A DNA stretch of 64,000 nt, from NCBI RefSeq assembly GCF_001659605.2, contig NC_035172.2:17175051-17239050 (forward strand). Direction: 5' to 3'. Made by a program: the position numbers and the translations under genes. Shown here one piece after another: positions 21,171 to 34,020 of the stretch (position 1 is its first letter; every line of letters begins with the position of its first letter). This DNA comes from Manihot esculenta. Taxonomy: Eukaryota; Streptophyta; Magnoliopsida; Malpighiales; Euphorbiaceae. Below the pieces are notes generated by a model. It saw nothing but the letters and a program-made list of their open reading frames with translations. It was not told the origin of the DNA and searched no databases.

Positions 21171-23407
21171 TGTAATGACCCCAAAATGGACCGTCACCGG
21201 CGCTATGATTCAGATCGGCTTAAGGCCGCCAGAACCCGTAGCAAGCCTGCTATACTCTCTGAGTACCTGTAAAATCTCATACATGGTCATACATGTTCTG
21301 TGAAAATAAAACTTTTCTCTGGACCAAGACTTAACCTGTGCATGCACTATCTCTGTACTCTGTACCCCTAACTAGAGCTTGCTCTAGATGGGTTAATTCA
21401 TACCTGTTAAGCCTGGATTTTCACATACTTTGTAAAACAGTTATATAAACAGACCATGTATACAAAAGATTTACAACACAAACATAACTAAAGTCAAGCA
21501 CAATTCTAACTTTATACACCACTGTTACATCTCTTTAAGATTACATGTCCACAACATTCTATTACAAAACTCTTCTCTCTTCCTGTACTCTGCTGGACTT
21601 CCCCTGTACACTGTACACTGAACCTGCAAGACTGGGGTTAAGGGAGTGGGATGAGCTCTATAGCCCAGTGAGTAGAACAGTAAAACAAGTCATTAAAACA
21701 TAATCTTATGGAATGCATCATATCACAGACAATTCACATCAAGGGTAAATCCGTCACCACATAGTCCCAGTAACTGTTCCGTGCCAGGCCGTCGACTGGG
21801 GTCCTGGTCTTCCTGTACTGTATATGTATACGTGTATATAACACCTGTACTTACCATTTGCCAGGGCGTAGACTGGGCACCTGGTCTTTACTATACCTGC
21901 CAAGCCGTAGAATGGGGTCCTGGACTTTCCTATACTTGCCAGGCCGTAGAATGGGGTCCTGGACTTCCTGTCTGGAACTATTGGATAATTCAGCATTCAC
22001 CCACATTAACAAATAAGTATGCAATGCAACATCTTTGTGGATTCTAATGCAATCAACCTATTGCATAATCATGATGCATGAAATATGCTAAAAGCATTCC
22101 ATTTCTCAATTAAAAGAATTAAGTTTAGTTCCACTCACCTCTAGCTATCTCTGGACTAACTCTGCAAACTCTGAAGCAGTACTCACTGCTGCTCTCTCTG
22201 GTTTCTCTGGTCTGTGCCTACACAGATGGACTCAAATGAGTGACCAAACTAGCTTATGAACAACTTTATTAAACTCCCCAAGAATCCCAGAAAACTCACT
22301 CAAACATCCATGCAAAGCATGCAAAGGAAGGCTGGATAGGACACTTTCGGCGGCAGGTTCGGCGGCCGAAAGTCCTCTCCAGAGCTAAAACTCAAGCACC
22401 TTCGGCGGCCGAATCTCTACTTTCGGCAGCCGAACCCTTTCGGGGGCAAGTTTCGGGGGCTGAAAGGCACTCCAGAGATGAAAGTCTCTAACCTTCAGCG
22501 GCACCTTCGGCAGCCGAAACTCCCCTCCAGAGCCGAAAGTCCAAGGGCTCGGGGGCAAGCTTAGGCAACCGAAGCCACCTCCTTAGCACATTCAGCGGCC
22601 GAACCATTCTTCGGCGGCCGAAGCTGGGTTCATCAGCAAGGCAGAAACTTGCTCTACCTCTCGTCAAAATGCACCAATCTTCCGCCAACTCAAACACCTC
22701 AACGCCTCAACATGCATACACCCAAGTATATGCTCAAAGGGGTCAGAAACTACCTAAAAACCCCAACAAACAAAACATATAACACATAATACAAGCTTTT
22801 CTCACAAAATCATCAAAACCTCTCTTTTTACCCTATTCATGCAACTCTCTCCCAAAACCTCAAAAAACTTCCATAAATCATGAAAACAAGCTCAGGATCT
22901 TCACTTACCTCTTGAAACCAAGAAGATGAACGATCCTAACGTGGAGTTTTGGAGCAACTCTCCTTCAAACTCTCGAAACTTCAAAATTCAAGTTTTTAGC
23001 TCAAAACCTTCAAAATACCATAAAAATCAATCAAACCTTTGCATGATTTGATGAAAACATGAAGAAAACATCAGGAAGATAGAGTCTCACCTCAGAAAGT
23101 GAAAGAAAACGGCAACGCTGATCCTTTCAACCGACTGAGGGCGTTTTATAGGTGGCTGGCCAGACCACCTTCGGCGGCCTATCGTGAAACCGAAAGCCAT
23201 GCATGTTCGGCGGCCGAATGTCACCTTCGGCGGCCGAACCTGGCTTTTCTGCCTTGGTTCTTTTCGTGCAAAACCTCTTTTCATGTTAACTTTAAAACAT
23301 TAACACGACTTGAGAAAACCATAAATCCTACCCGTCTAAAGATTTCGACATCCTGGATTCCACCGGACGACAGGAATTCCGATGCCGGACTCTAGCCGGG
23401 TATTACA
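21171..23407 (-). repeat. 3' LTR of element B (2237 bp)
   Basis: On the minus strand it starts TGTAATACCCGGCTAGAG and ends GGGGTCATTACA (the other LTR ends GTTACA, one transition). TATA box on the minus strand is at 23142-23150. TTCGGCGGCCGAA clusters lie at about 22345-22625 and 23168-23238. Four-unit tandem repeat at 21777-21975 (GCCAGGCCGTAGAATGGGG type). Confidence 0.93.
21777..21975 (-). repeat. LTR tandem repeat of element B, four units (second copy at 29231-29425)
   Basis: Four imperfect units containing GCCAGGCCGTAGAATGGGG then TCCTGGACTT, spaced by AT-rich sequence; the same array is present in the 5' LTR at 29231-29425. Confidence 0.8.
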
Positions 23408-23421
23408 TTCTCCCCCCTTAA
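23408..23421 (-). promoter_or_regulatory. Polypurine tract of element B
   Basis: The minus strand reads CTTAAGGGGGGAGAA directly before the 3' LTR start TGTAATACC, the expected plus-strand primer. Confidence 0.8.
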
Positions 23422-23480
23422 GTCCATTCGTCCTCGAATGTTCTTAAACACAGAAACACACAAAAAGGAGGAAACTAACC

Positions 23481-26400
23481 TCAAAACAGATATGGATACT
23501 GCTGGAGCATAGACTCCCGCGTCTCCCAAGTACACTCTTCTAGATTGTGGTGGTTCCACAGAAGTTTCACCATCAGAATCTCCTTGTTTCTTAGCTGTCT
23601 GATCTGTGTGTCCAGAATCCGTACTGGCTGCTCTATATACGTGAGATCCCCTAGAATCTCCACATCAGGCTCACTAATAACCTGACCCGGATCTGACACA
23701 AATTTCCGTAGCATAGAAACATGAAATACCGGGTGAATTCTCTCCATAGAAGTAGGTAAATCCAGCTTATACGACACATTTCCGATCCTCTGCAAAATCT
23801 CAAAGGGTCCAATGTACCGTGAAGCTAATTTACCCTTCTTCCCAAAACGAACCACTCCTTTCAGTGGAGACACTTTCAGCAATACCCACTCACCCTCCTG
23901 GAACTCTAACAGTTTCTTGCGAACATCCGCATAGCTTTTCTGTCTACTCTGAGCTATTTTGATCCTCTCTCTGATTATAGGCACTGTTCTACTGGTAATC
24001 TCTACTAACTCTGGCCCTGCAAGAGCTTTCTCTCCTACCTCTTCCCAGCAAATAGGTGATCTGCACTTCTTCCCATACAACGCTTCATAAGGAGCCATCC
24101 CGATGCTAGCATGATGACTGTTATTGTAGGCAAACTCCACCAGAGGTAGATGCTGCCTCCAAGAACCACCAAAGTCTAACACACACATTCTGAGCATATC
24201 CTCAATGGTCTGGATGGTCCTCTCTGACTGTCCATCAGTCTGCGGATGGAAAGCAGTGCTAAAATCCAACCGTGTGCCCATCGCACTCTGCAGACTTCGC
24301 CAAAACTTGGAGGTGAACTGAGGTCCTCTGTCTGAGACTATAGATACTGGAACTCCATGTAATCTCACTATCTCATCCAGATATACCTGTGCCAACTTAT
24401 CCATAAAATAGTTACTCCTCACTGGTATGAAATGAGCAGATTTCGTGAGTCTGTCCACAATCACCCATATAGAGTCTATCCTGTTGGACGCTGCCGGTAA
24501 GCCCACTACAAAATCCATAGCTATGTTCTCCCATTTCCATTCTGGAATCGGCAGTGGGTTAAGCATTCCAGCCGGCTTCTGATGTTCCAGTTTCACCCTC
24601 TGACAAACCTCACAGGCTGTCATGAACTGCGCCACTTCTTTCTTCATGGCTAGCCACCAATATACCCTCTTCAGATCCTGATACATCTTGGTGGCTCCTG
24701 GGTGAACACTATACCTCGCATTATGAGCTTCCCCCATAATGTCTTCCTTCAGACTGCTACTATCTGGTACACAAAGTCGACTCCCATAGCGAAGGATCCC
24801 TTTGCTGTCAAATCTGAACTCTGTACTGTTGCCTGACTGAACAGTTCTGGCAATTTTCATCAACTCTGGGTCCTCGTGCTGTTTCTGAGCCATCTGCTCC
24901 AGAAACACAGGTGTCACTCTCATCTGTGCTATCAATGCACCCGTACCAGACAACTCTAGCTGTAACCCTTCCTCAATGAGCTTATAAAGCTCCATCACTA
25001 CTGGTCTCCGCTCTGCTGCTATATGGGATAAACTGTCTAGTGACTTCCGGCTTAGGGCGTCTGCCACAACATTCGCCTTACCCGGATGATACTGGATCTT
25101 ACAATCATAATCACTGAGCAATTCTATCCATCTTCTCTGCCTCAAATTCAGCTCTCTTTGGCTCAAGATGTACTGTAAACTCTTGTGATCAGTGAAGATC
25201 TCGCATTTAACCCCATAGAGGTAATGCCTCCACATCTTGAGTGCAAAGATAACTGCTGCCATCTCTAGGTCATGGGTGGGGTAATTCAACTCGTGCTTCT
25301 TCAACTGTCTAGAAGCATAAGCAATCACCCTATCACTCTGCATCAAAACACAGCCCAATCCCACTCGAGATGCATCATAGAACACTGTGAAATCCTCATT
25401 ACTAACAGGCAGAGCTAGCACTGGTGCTGATGTCAATCTCCTCTTGAGCTCCTCAAAGCTCTCTTCACACTGATCTGACCAGATAAACTTCTGATTCTTC
25501 TGAGTCAATTTGGTCATAGGAGCAACTATCTTCGAAAATTCCTAAACGAACCTCCTGTAGTAACCTGCCAGTCCCAGAAAGCTTTTAATCTCAGTCACTG
25601 TAGTGGGTCTGAGCCAGTTAGCTACAGCCTCTATCTTCTTGGGGTCTACCTCAGTCCCTTCTACTGACACCACGTGTCCCAAGAAGGAAATGTTCCTCAG
25701 CCAAAACTCACACTTAGAGAACTTGGCATATAAACCATGCTCTCTCAGTGTCTGCAGAACTGTCCTCAGATGCTGGGCATGCTCCTCTGCATCTCTAGAG
25801 TACACTAAGATATCATCGATAAAAACAATGACAAAGTGATCCAAAAACTCGCTAAAAACTCTGTTCATGAGATCCATGAATGATGCAGGGGCGTTAGTCA
25901 ACCCGAACGGCATCACTAAAAACTCATAATGCCCATATCTGGTCCTGAAAGCTGTCTTTGGCACATCTGCCTCTCTGACTCTCAACTGATGATACCCGGA
26001 TCACAGATCTATTTTAGAGAAACAACCTGCTTCAGCTAGCTGGTCGAATAGATCATCAATCCTAGGTAGAGGATATTTATTCTTGGTAGTGACCTTGTTC
26101 AACTGTCTGTAGTCGATACAAAGTCTGAGGGATCCATCCTTCTTTCTGACAAAGAGCACTGGAGCACCCCAAGGTGAGGTACTAGGGCGGATGAAACCCT
26201 TATCTACCAAATCCTGCAACTGCTTTTTCAACTCTTTTAATTCTGCTGGTGCCATCCTGTAGGGAGGAATAGAGATAGGTCAGGTACCAGGCAACAATTC
26301 TATTTCAAACTCTATCTCCCTATCAGGTGGTAGTCCTGGTAAGTCGTCTGGGAACACATCTGGAAATGCTCGAACTACTGGTACTGCGGCTGGTTCCCTA

Positions 26401-26909
26401 ACCTGACTATCTAGCTCCCTCACATGAGCTAGAAACCCCTGACAACCCCTCCTAAGCAAACGACGAGCCTGAAGGGCTGAAATCAAACCTCTGGGTGTAC
26501 CCCTCCTGTCTCCTCTGAAGACACACTCTGACCCATCCTGGTCTCTGAGACTAACTACCTTCTCTCTACAGTCCAAGGTCGCACCATATGCAGATAACCA
26601 ATCCATCCCTAGAATGACATCAAAATCTGTCAAGTCTAGAACCACAAGGTCAGCTGGAAGGCATCTACCCTCTATGAACATTGGACTGAAACGACAGACT
26701 GACACTGCCACTGATGGGTCACATTTGGGTCCACTGACCCAGAGAGGATACTCTAACTCAGAAATCATCAAACCCAACCTCTCTATGGCTCTCGAAGCAA
26801 CAAAGGAATGAGAAGCACCGGGGTCCATCAAAGCATACACATCAGAACACCCTATGATGAGATTACCTGACACCACTGTGTTCGACGTGTTCGCCTCCTC
26901 CTGAGTCAC
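23481..26909 (-). pseudogene. pol: pol of element B: PR-RT-RNase H-IN-chromodomain, three internal stops
   Basis: Four consecutive frames: 26909-26280 (protease, YALMDPGASHSFV and VILGMDWLS), 26255-26001 (RT start, [10 protein letters not shown]), 25985-25542 (RT core with FIDDILVYS) and 25517-23481 (678 codons). The last holds RNase H ([34 protein letters not shown]), the integrase zinc-binding H-H-C-C pattern (HNARYSVHP...CEVCQRV), the D-D-E core ([30 protein letters not shown]) and a C-terminal chromodomain ([12 protein letters not shown]...[15 protein letters not shown]) ending QQYPYLF. The frames are separated by single in-frame stops: TGA in GT*PI, TGA in DL*SG, TAG in FV*EF. Otherwise the protein would be whole. 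Confidence 0.93.
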
Positions 26910-28411
26910 AGTGAAAATCCGTGCTGGGGCTACCGGATTTCCACCTCGAGAACCTGCTGCTGAAGTAGAGGCTGACCCTCTCCCTCTACCTCTACTACTA
27001 CTCTGAGGTACAGCTGGAGCTGCTGGCTATACTACACTGCCTGAACTCATCTGCTGGGATGGTGCAAAAGTCACCTGAGGACATTCCCGAGCAAAATGCC
27101 CTTCCTGTCCACATCTATAACAAGCTGAAGATCCCAACTGACAAGCTCCCTTGTGTGGTCTCCCACATCTTCTACATACTGAACTGCTTGCGCCAGAGCT
27201 TGAGCCACTACCCATTCCCAAACCAGACTTGACTTTACTCCAGAATTTATTCTTTGTTCCTTTTGCCTTTTCCCATCTTTTGCTACCTGAAGTGGCTGCA
27301 CTGGGGGCCTTAGAACCGAAGCCTGTGCCTTCGACTGTCTCTGAATATTGGCACTTGCTTCCATTTTTCGAGCTGCGTCCACTATAGAGTGAAAACTCTT
27401 CTTCTCTGCTGGCAGAATCAAGGAAGAATACCGGGGATGCAATCTCAAAGTATACCTCCTTGCCTTCTTCTGATCAGTATCATAGGCCTGACCCACGTAC
27501 TGAAGCAAATCCAAGAACTTATCTGTAAATTCATCAACACTCATCTCGTCTGTCTGTCTCAACTGTTCAAATTCTATTAGTTTCATCTCCCTGGAACTGT
27601 CAGGAAAAGCCCACCCTGCAAACTCATTGGCGAACTCTCCCCATGACATACTGTCCATCCTGGGCTCCACATAATTCTTAAACCATTCTCTGGCTTTCTT
27701 ACATTTCAGTGTGAACCCCGCCATCTCAATGGCTCTACTATCAACAGCTCCCAATTCACTGGTTATCATCCTAACGGATCTGAGGTATTCAAATGGATCG
27801 TCTCCCGTGTTGTATTTGGGAGCATCCAATTTCAGGTACTCTGTCATTTGCACCTTACCTCCCCCAGATGAACTAGGCTGATGTGCTTCAACAACAGGGG
27901 CTACTAGTTCTGGTTGTGGTGGTGGAGGTACTGGTTCATTTAGCTCTGGGTGTGCTGCACTTAGATGGGTAGGGGAAAGTGGATACATAGTATATGGTGG
28001 GTAATAATGAGGATAAGGCATATATGGCATATAAGTAGGATATGGGACAAAACTAGAGTACTCCGACATACCTCCCATCGGATACCCTGAGTCTTGAGGA
28101 AAGGCTGGATAACCGAACCCCGAGGCCTGAGCGCCTCCCTGAGACTCTCCCATACCTTCTTCAAATCTGCCTACACCCATGCTTTCATCTACTGACTGAT
28201 CAACCTCCATAGCCTCCCTCACTTCCTCTGATCTCCCTCCTCTAGCTGTTCCTCTTCTGCTCTCGTCTAAAGACCTTCTAGGGTCTATTGACGTACCTTC
28301 CCTGCTAGATCTTTGTGACCTTGCCCTTGGCAATGTAGGAGGACGAGCATCTATTCTCTCACTATCTGGTGGGACTCCAGTCAATCGAGCTGATCGACGA
28401 GTTCCTCTCAT
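26910..28411 (-). pseudogene. gag: gag of element B (one frameshift, one stop)
   Basis: The likely start is MRGTRRSARL at 28411; the upstream in-frame ATG at 28444 is not conserved. A Tyr/Pro-rich segment is followed by the Retrotrans_gag core (AREWFKNYVEPRMDSMSWGE, FEQLRQTDEMSVDEFTDKFL). Around 27240-27300 the frame shifts. In the new frame the two zinc knuckles are intact (CRRCGRPHKGAC and CYRCGQEGHFARECP), with a TAG at about 27027 where element C has CAG. The RGRGRG linker then leads into protease. Gag would bind element RNA and form cytoplasmic particles; this copy cannot make the full polyprotein. Confidence 0.88.
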
Positions 28412-28607
28412 CTTACCTCTGAAAAACAACACATATCGTAACATATTAGTAACTCATATAATAGTAAAGCACATGCATAAATCAAAACATCAAATAGACA
28501 AGACGCAACATCCTATCCTAGTGGACATGATTCCCTATTGTGCTTGACTTCCTCTAACCTCTATGAGCCCGACACTCTCTCTATAGGTCCGATCATATGA
28601 ACCTAGG

Positions 28608-28619
28608 GCTCTGATACCA
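28608..28619 (-). promoter_or_regulatory. Primer-binding site of element B (initiator Met tRNA)
   Basis: The minus strand reads TGGTATCAGAGC three bases after the end of the 5' LTR (28623). It is complementary to the 3' end of plant initiator tRNA-Met, the usual primer of Tekay elements. Confidence 0.88.
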
Positions 28620-28622
28620 ATC

Positions 28623-30861
28623 TGTAACGACCCCAAAATGGACCGTCACCGGCGCTAGGATTCAAATCGGCTTAAGGCCGCCAGAACCCGTAGCAAGCCT
28701 GCTATACTCTCTGAGTACCTATAAAATCTCATACATGGTCATACATGTTCTGTGAAAATAAAACTTTTCTCTGGACCAAGACTTAACCTGTGCATGCACT
28801 ATCTCTGTACTCTGTACCCTTGACTAGAGCTTGCTCCAGATGGGTTAATTCATACCTGTTAAGCCTGGATTTTCACATACTCTGTAAAACAGTTATATAA
28901 ACAAACCATGTATACAAAAGATTTACAACACAAACATAACTAAAGTCAAGCACAATTCTAACTTTATACACCACTGTTACATCTCTTTAAGATTACATGT
29001 CCACAACATTCTATTACAAAACTCTTCTCTCTTCCTGTACTCTGCTGGACTTCCCCTGTACACTGTACACTGAACTTGCAAGACTGGGGTTAAGGGAGTG
29101 GGATGAGCTCTATAGCCCAGTGAGTAGAATAGTAAAACAAGTCATTAAAACATGATCTTATGGAATGCATCATATCACAGACAATTCACATCAAGGGTAA
29201 ATCCATCACCACATAGTCCCAGTAACTGTTCCGTGCCAGGCCGTAGACTAGGGTCCTGGTCTTCCTGTATTGTATATGTATACGTGTATATAACACCTGT
29301 ACTTACCATTTGCCAAGGCGTAGACTGGGCACCTGGTCTTTACTATACCTGCCAGGCCGTAGAATGGGGTCCTGGACTTTCCTATACTTGCCAGGCCGTA
29401 GAATGGGGTCCTGGACTTCTTGTCTGGAACTATTGGATCATTCAGCATTCACCCACATCAACAAATAAGTATGCAATGCAACATCTTTGTGGATTCTAAT
29501 GCAATCAACCTATTGCATAATCATGATGCATGAAATATGCTAAAAGCATTCCATTTCTCAATTAAAAGAATTAAGTTTATTTCCACTCACCTCTGGCTAT
29601 CTCTGGACTGACTCTGCAAACTCTGAAGCAGTACTCACTGCTGCTCTCTCTGGTTCCTCTGGTCTGTGCCTACACAGATGGACTCAAATGAGGGACCAAA
29701 CTAGCTTATGAACAACTTTATTAAACTCCCCAAGAATCCCCGAAAACTCACTCAAACATCCATGCAAAGCTTGCAAAGGAAGGCTAGACAGGACACTTTT
29801 GGTGGCAGGTTCGGCGGCCGAAAGTCCTCTCCAGAGCTGAAACTCAAGCACCTTCGGCGGCCGAATCTCTACTTTCGGCAGCCGAACCCTTTCGGGGGCA
29901 AGTTTCGGGGGCTGAAAGGCACTCCAGAGACGAAAGTCTCTAACCTTCGGCGGCACCTTCGGCGGCCGAAACTCCCCTCTAGAGCCGAAAGTCCAAAGGC
30001 TCGGGGGCAAGCTTAGGCAACCGAAGCCACCTCCTTAGCACATTCGGCGGCCGAAGCTGGGTTCATCAGCAAGGCAGAAACTTGCTCTGCCTCTCGTCAA
30101 AATGCACCAATCTTTCGCTAACTCAAACACCTCAACGCCTCAACATGCATACACCCAAGTATATGCTCAAAGGGGTCAGAAACTACCTAAAAACCCCAAC
30201 AAACAAAACATATAACACATAATACAAGCTTTTCTCACAAAATCATCAAAACCTCTCTTTTTACCCTATTCATGCAACTCTCTCCCAAAACCTCAAAAAA
30301 ACTTCCATAAATCATGAAAACAAGCTCAGGATCTTCACTTACCTCTTGAAACCAAGAAGATGAACGATCCTAACGTGGAGTTTTGGAACAACTCTCCTTC
30401 AAACTCTCCAAACTTCAAAATTCAAGTTTTTAGCTCAAAACCTTCAAAATACCATAAAAATCAATCAAACCTTTGCATGATTTGATGAAAACATGAAGAA
30501 AACATCAGAAAGACAGAGTCTCACCTCAGAAAGTGAAAGAAAGCGGCAATGCTTATCATTTCAACCGACTGAGGGCCTTTTATAGGTGGCTGGCCATACC
30601 ACCTTCGGCGGCCTATCGTGAAACCGAAAGCCATGCATGTTCGGCGGCCGATTGTCACCTTCGGCGGCCGAATGTCACCTTCGGCGGCCGAACCTGGCTT
30701 TTCTGCCTTGGTTCTTTTCGTGCAAAACTTCTTTTCATGTTAACTTTAAAACATTAACACGACTTGAGAAAACCATAAATCCTACCCGTCTAAAGATTCC
30801 AACATCCTGGATTCCACAGGACGACAGGAATTCCGATGCCGGACTCTAGCCGGGTATTACA
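28623..30861 (-). repeat. 5' LTR of element B (2239 bp)
   Basis: Pairs with 21171-23407, differing at scattered bases and small indels only. Minus-strand TATA (CTATAAAAGG) is near 30580-30588. Palindrome clusters at about 29805-30055 and 30602-30694. Same four-unit tandem repeat (29231-29425). Confidence 0.93.
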
Positions 30862-30973
30862 ACCACGAATTTGTCAGCCAATTGAATGACCACTCTAGTG
30901 TCTTTAAGTGCACCTGCATTCAAAGAGTTATAAATAGAAAGAGGCATAATATTAATTGATGCACCTAGGTCAC
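30862..30973 (-). pseudogene. pol: Athila-1 protease, N-terminal fragment with catalytic DLGAS
   Basis: The minus strand encodes DLGASINIMPLSIYNSLNAG and continues to QLADKFVV at the edge of element B. It matches the protease of H (residues from 118) almost residue for residue. DLGAS is the aspartic protease active-site motif of this group. The fragment is cut at 30973 by LTR H. Confidence 0.82.
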
Positions 30974-32528
30974 TCATCAAGCCAAATTTAGACCCATTTT
31001 TCATGTTGTTATTTATGTTAATTTACACATTTTCTATCTAATTTTGTGGTTTTGACCTTATTTTGCAAGAAATGGTGTAAAAGGGTAATTTGGTGAAAAT
31101 AACCTTAAAACTGTCCAAAAGAGAATAGAAAAGATCAAGCCTGGTTTGCCCAAGTCTATTTGTCCAAACCAAGCTGCAGCTGAAATGGGAGAAGGATGAG
31201 GAAAGCACAGACTTGCTACTTGACCAGATTTTTTGCCCAAGCAAACTGGGCAAACAGACCCGCAGAACAAAAGAAGAGTGATAGACAGCACCAAAATAGA
31301 CTGTTTGACCGAGTTGTTTGCCCACACAACCCGGGCAAACAGAACTTGCGACAGCAGAAATGCGAGAAAACTTGAAATTCAAGTCTTCAAGAAGTCTTTC
31401 CCTCCCCAAACACATGAAGACAGCTCAGCAAATCTTCAAGACACCTCAACAATCTATCCCACATATCAAGGAAGCCAAATCTCAAGAAGATTCAATTGCC
31501 TTCAAGGTTTCCAACTCCAAATAGGAAAGGAATTACATTTAAACAAGGGAACTTAGGGCTGCACATATTCAGCTATAAAAGGATAGCAAACCAGCAAACA
31601 AAGGGAGCTTCATCATTGGTAGAAATTGCTCCAGCAACCTCTCACCTCTTGCCGCCGCACCACCGCCCTTCCTCTTCTTCTTCTTGCTTTCTTTTTTTTA
31701 TTTTTGTTTTAGTTTCAGCCATGAGTGGCTGAAACCCTTTTTTCTAGTTGAAGATTAGGTGAAACTTCAGTTTGCTTATGGATTGTGAGATCTGAACATA
31801 TGATGTTTATCTTTTATTTATCAATATTTATGCAACTTCATGCTTAATTCTATTGTTGCTTTGTTGTTTAGATCAATAGGGCCCATTGATTCTTGATTGC
31901 AAAGTAATAATTTGTTAGTTTGAGTAGTTTGAAGTCCATAATTGCTTGAATTATTCAAAAATAAGTAACTCTTGGTGTAAAAACCAAGGAGATTGCATAA
32001 TCTAGCAAGATCACCATACGTTTGGGTAGCTAGAATTAGGTCTCTCTATTTCTTAATGCAATTGAAAGTTGAATGAATCTAAAGCCCCAAGGATGTTCCT
32101 TAGCAACTTGTTGATTAGTGATTAATTAGAGAATGTTTCCTAGTTAATTTATGCTTAAGGAGGGATATGGTAGTGAGAAGCGTCTTCCACCCCCATAACT
32201 AATTTATTGAGTCAAATAAAAGAATAGAAGTGTTAATGATCAATCCTAACAACTGAAGTGGATCCAATTCTTCAACTAGGCTTTTCTCATTATTGAATTT
32301 CCTTTACTTTATTATTTGCTTCACTTTACTATTTTTAATTCTAGTTTAGTTCATCAATCTCAAAACCACCCTTTTATTTTATTTTCAGTTTATTTACTTG
32401 GTCTTGATAGGAAAAATAGGTGAGTATCAATTCCTTGTGGATTCGATCCTTTTACCACTATCTACAGTTGTAAAATTGTGGATAACCAAAAAGGTTATTT
32501 TTGACAGGTTTCGACAATCGTACAGTAA
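30974..32528 (+). repeat. 5' LTR of element H (1555 bp)
   Basis: It starts TCATCAAGCC (worn TGATCAAGCC) and ends CGTACAGTAA (worn GCACAGTCA). TATA box TATAAAAGG at 31574-31582 and a perfect family hairpin GTTTCAGCCA...TGGCTGAAAC at 31712-31735. GTTTGCCC/GGGCAAAC palindromes near 31145, 31231 and 31315. Confidence 0.85.
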
Positions 32529-32533
32529 AAAAT

Positions 32534-32551
32534 TGGCACCGTTGCTGGGGA
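32534..32551 (+). promoter_or_regulatory. Primer-binding site of element H (tRNA-Asp type)
   Basis: TGGCACCGTTGCTGGGGA lies five bases after the LTR. It differs at two positions (both transitions) from the complement of the plant tRNA-Asp 3' end, the known Athila primer. Confidence 0.8.
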
Positions 32552-32579
32552 GTTAATTTAACTAATTTATTTTTCTTTC

Positions 32580-34020
32580 ATGACCAGAGCTGGATGCAAA
32601 GATACTCTACTTTACGATCTAGAAATTGAGTGTACAACAAAACAACTAAAACCATCCACATCAATAGCTGCTGCCTTAGAAATAGCACCTGTTGAAGCTG
32701 CTGCTGTCCAAGGGACAACACATACTGAAACTGCTACAATTGCACCAGAAATTACTAAACTAGCTGAACCAGCAACACTTATTGTTGAAATAGAACACAA
32801 TTCTGCAGAGTTTGCCCAAACAACCGCTGAGATGGCTGAATTCAAAATGCAACCTGCTGCACCTATCCGAAGACCAGCTGAACCTGCTGTATATGCTGAT
32901 GTTGAACCACAAAATCAAGCAATAAGGGTACCAATTCTAAGAGAAAGAACATTAAGAGAGTTGGCAGCCCCTATAGGCGATCAAACGCTTCTTTGCATCA
33001 CCTATCCACCCTTGACAGTCCCTTTTGAGCTAAAAATAGGTTTGATGCATCTCCTACCTAAATTAAGAGGTTTGGAGAATGAAGACCTCCATAAACACTT
33101 GAAGGAATTTCACATAGTGTGTTCTACCATGAGGCCGCAAGGCATATCTGAAGAGTATGTGAAACTAAGAGCATTCCCATTCTCGCTTGATGATTATGCC
33201 AAAGATTGGCTATTCTACCTACCACCTGGATCAATCACTTCTTGGGATGATATGGTAAGAGCTTTTCTGAACAAATACTTCCCAACTTCTAAAGCCATAG
33301 GCATAAGGAGGGAGATTAGTGGCATTAAGCAAAAAGAGACTAAAGATTTGTATGGGTATTGGGAAAGATTCAAGAGATTGTGCACAAGCTGCCCTCAACA
33401 TGACATTTCAGATAAATCACTCATAGAATACTTCTATGGAGGTTTGCTATCATCCGAAAGAAAATTCATTGATGTAGCATGTGGAGGTTCAATTGAAGAT
33501 AGAACGTCTCAAGCAATTAGAGAGTTGATTTCAATACTTGCAGCCTCATCTAGACAATATGGAGATGAAAGACAGCTGTCAAGGAGAGTTAATGAGGTAA
33601 GTAATCTGCTCTTACATCTCAAATTTCTGAACTAACCTCTGGTGTGAGAAGTCTTGTTATAGGCCAAGCCCAACAAGCTCAACAACTTCAGCAAATTAGT
33701 CCATGTGGGATATGTGCACATGTGGAATACCCAACTGATCAATGTCCTACACTTCAAGAGGAGGACTAGCAAGTAAATGTAATTGGAGGATTCAATGGCC
33801 AACCAAGACATGATCCATACTCTAACACCTACAATCCAGGTTAGAGAGAGCATCCCAACTTCAGCTATGCTAGGGCCAACAACTACCAAAACTATCAAAG
33901 AAATCCAGCCCAAGCAAAACTTGAATCCCAAGGGAATTACCTTCCCAAAAAGAGGTCAATTCCAAGCAAAATGTAAATGCCATAATGTTAAGAAATGGGA
34001 AAGAACTTCTAGATGTCAAG
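32580..34020 (+). pseudogene. gag: gag of element H (Athila type), frameshifted in its C-terminal part
   Basis: The ATG at 32580, about 30 bases after the primer site, opens a 351-codon frame. An Ala/Glu/Thr-rich N-terminus (to about residue 135) precedes the Retrotrans_gag core (FELKIGLMHLLPKLRGLENE, AFPFSLDDYAKDWLFYLPPG, YWERFKRLCTSCPQHDISDK). Near 33597 the frame shifts. In the following frame the sequence carries SQISELTSGVRSLV and a zinc-knuckle-like CGICAHVEYPTDQCPT (about 33703-33750), then stops near 33767 and 33841. Gag forms the particle in the cytoplasm; this copy is interrupted. Confidence 0.85.

Larger units (their letters stand above)
21171..30861 (-). mobile_element. Element B: full-length Tekay-type chromovirus, 9691 bp
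   Basis: LTRs at 21171-23407 (3') and 28623-30861 (5') are nearly identical along their length. A perfect ACCAC target duplication (21166-21170 and 30862-30866) flanks it. Primer-binding site, gag, pol with chromodomain and polypurine tract are all present in order. It interrupts the protease coding region of Athila-1. The gag-pol reading frame carries one frameshift and four stops, so it is structurally complete but not autonomous. Confidence 0.95.
9073..30973 (-). mobile_element. Athila-1: Athila/Tat-type retrotransposon on the minus strand with nested insertions, 5' part missing
   Basis: Reading right to left: protease N-terminal piece (30862-30973), [Tekay B], protease rest and linker (20493-21170), [solo LTR F with E inside], RT-RNase H (14658-16340), spacer, env-position ORF (11706-14071, holding inverted-repeat element copy 2), 3' UTR, polypurine tract and 3' LTR G (9073-10622). 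Gag, primer-binding site and 5' LTR are absent; the element stops at 30973 against LTR H, which runs the other way. The integrase is also missing. The order and the extra ORF identify the Athila group. Confidence 0.8.

Noticed and set aside
31496..31732. Open frames in LTRs H and M (for example 31496-31732, 42709-42918, 42888-43163)
   Set aside because: Within LTRs, not conserved between copies, and spanning TATA box and hairpin.
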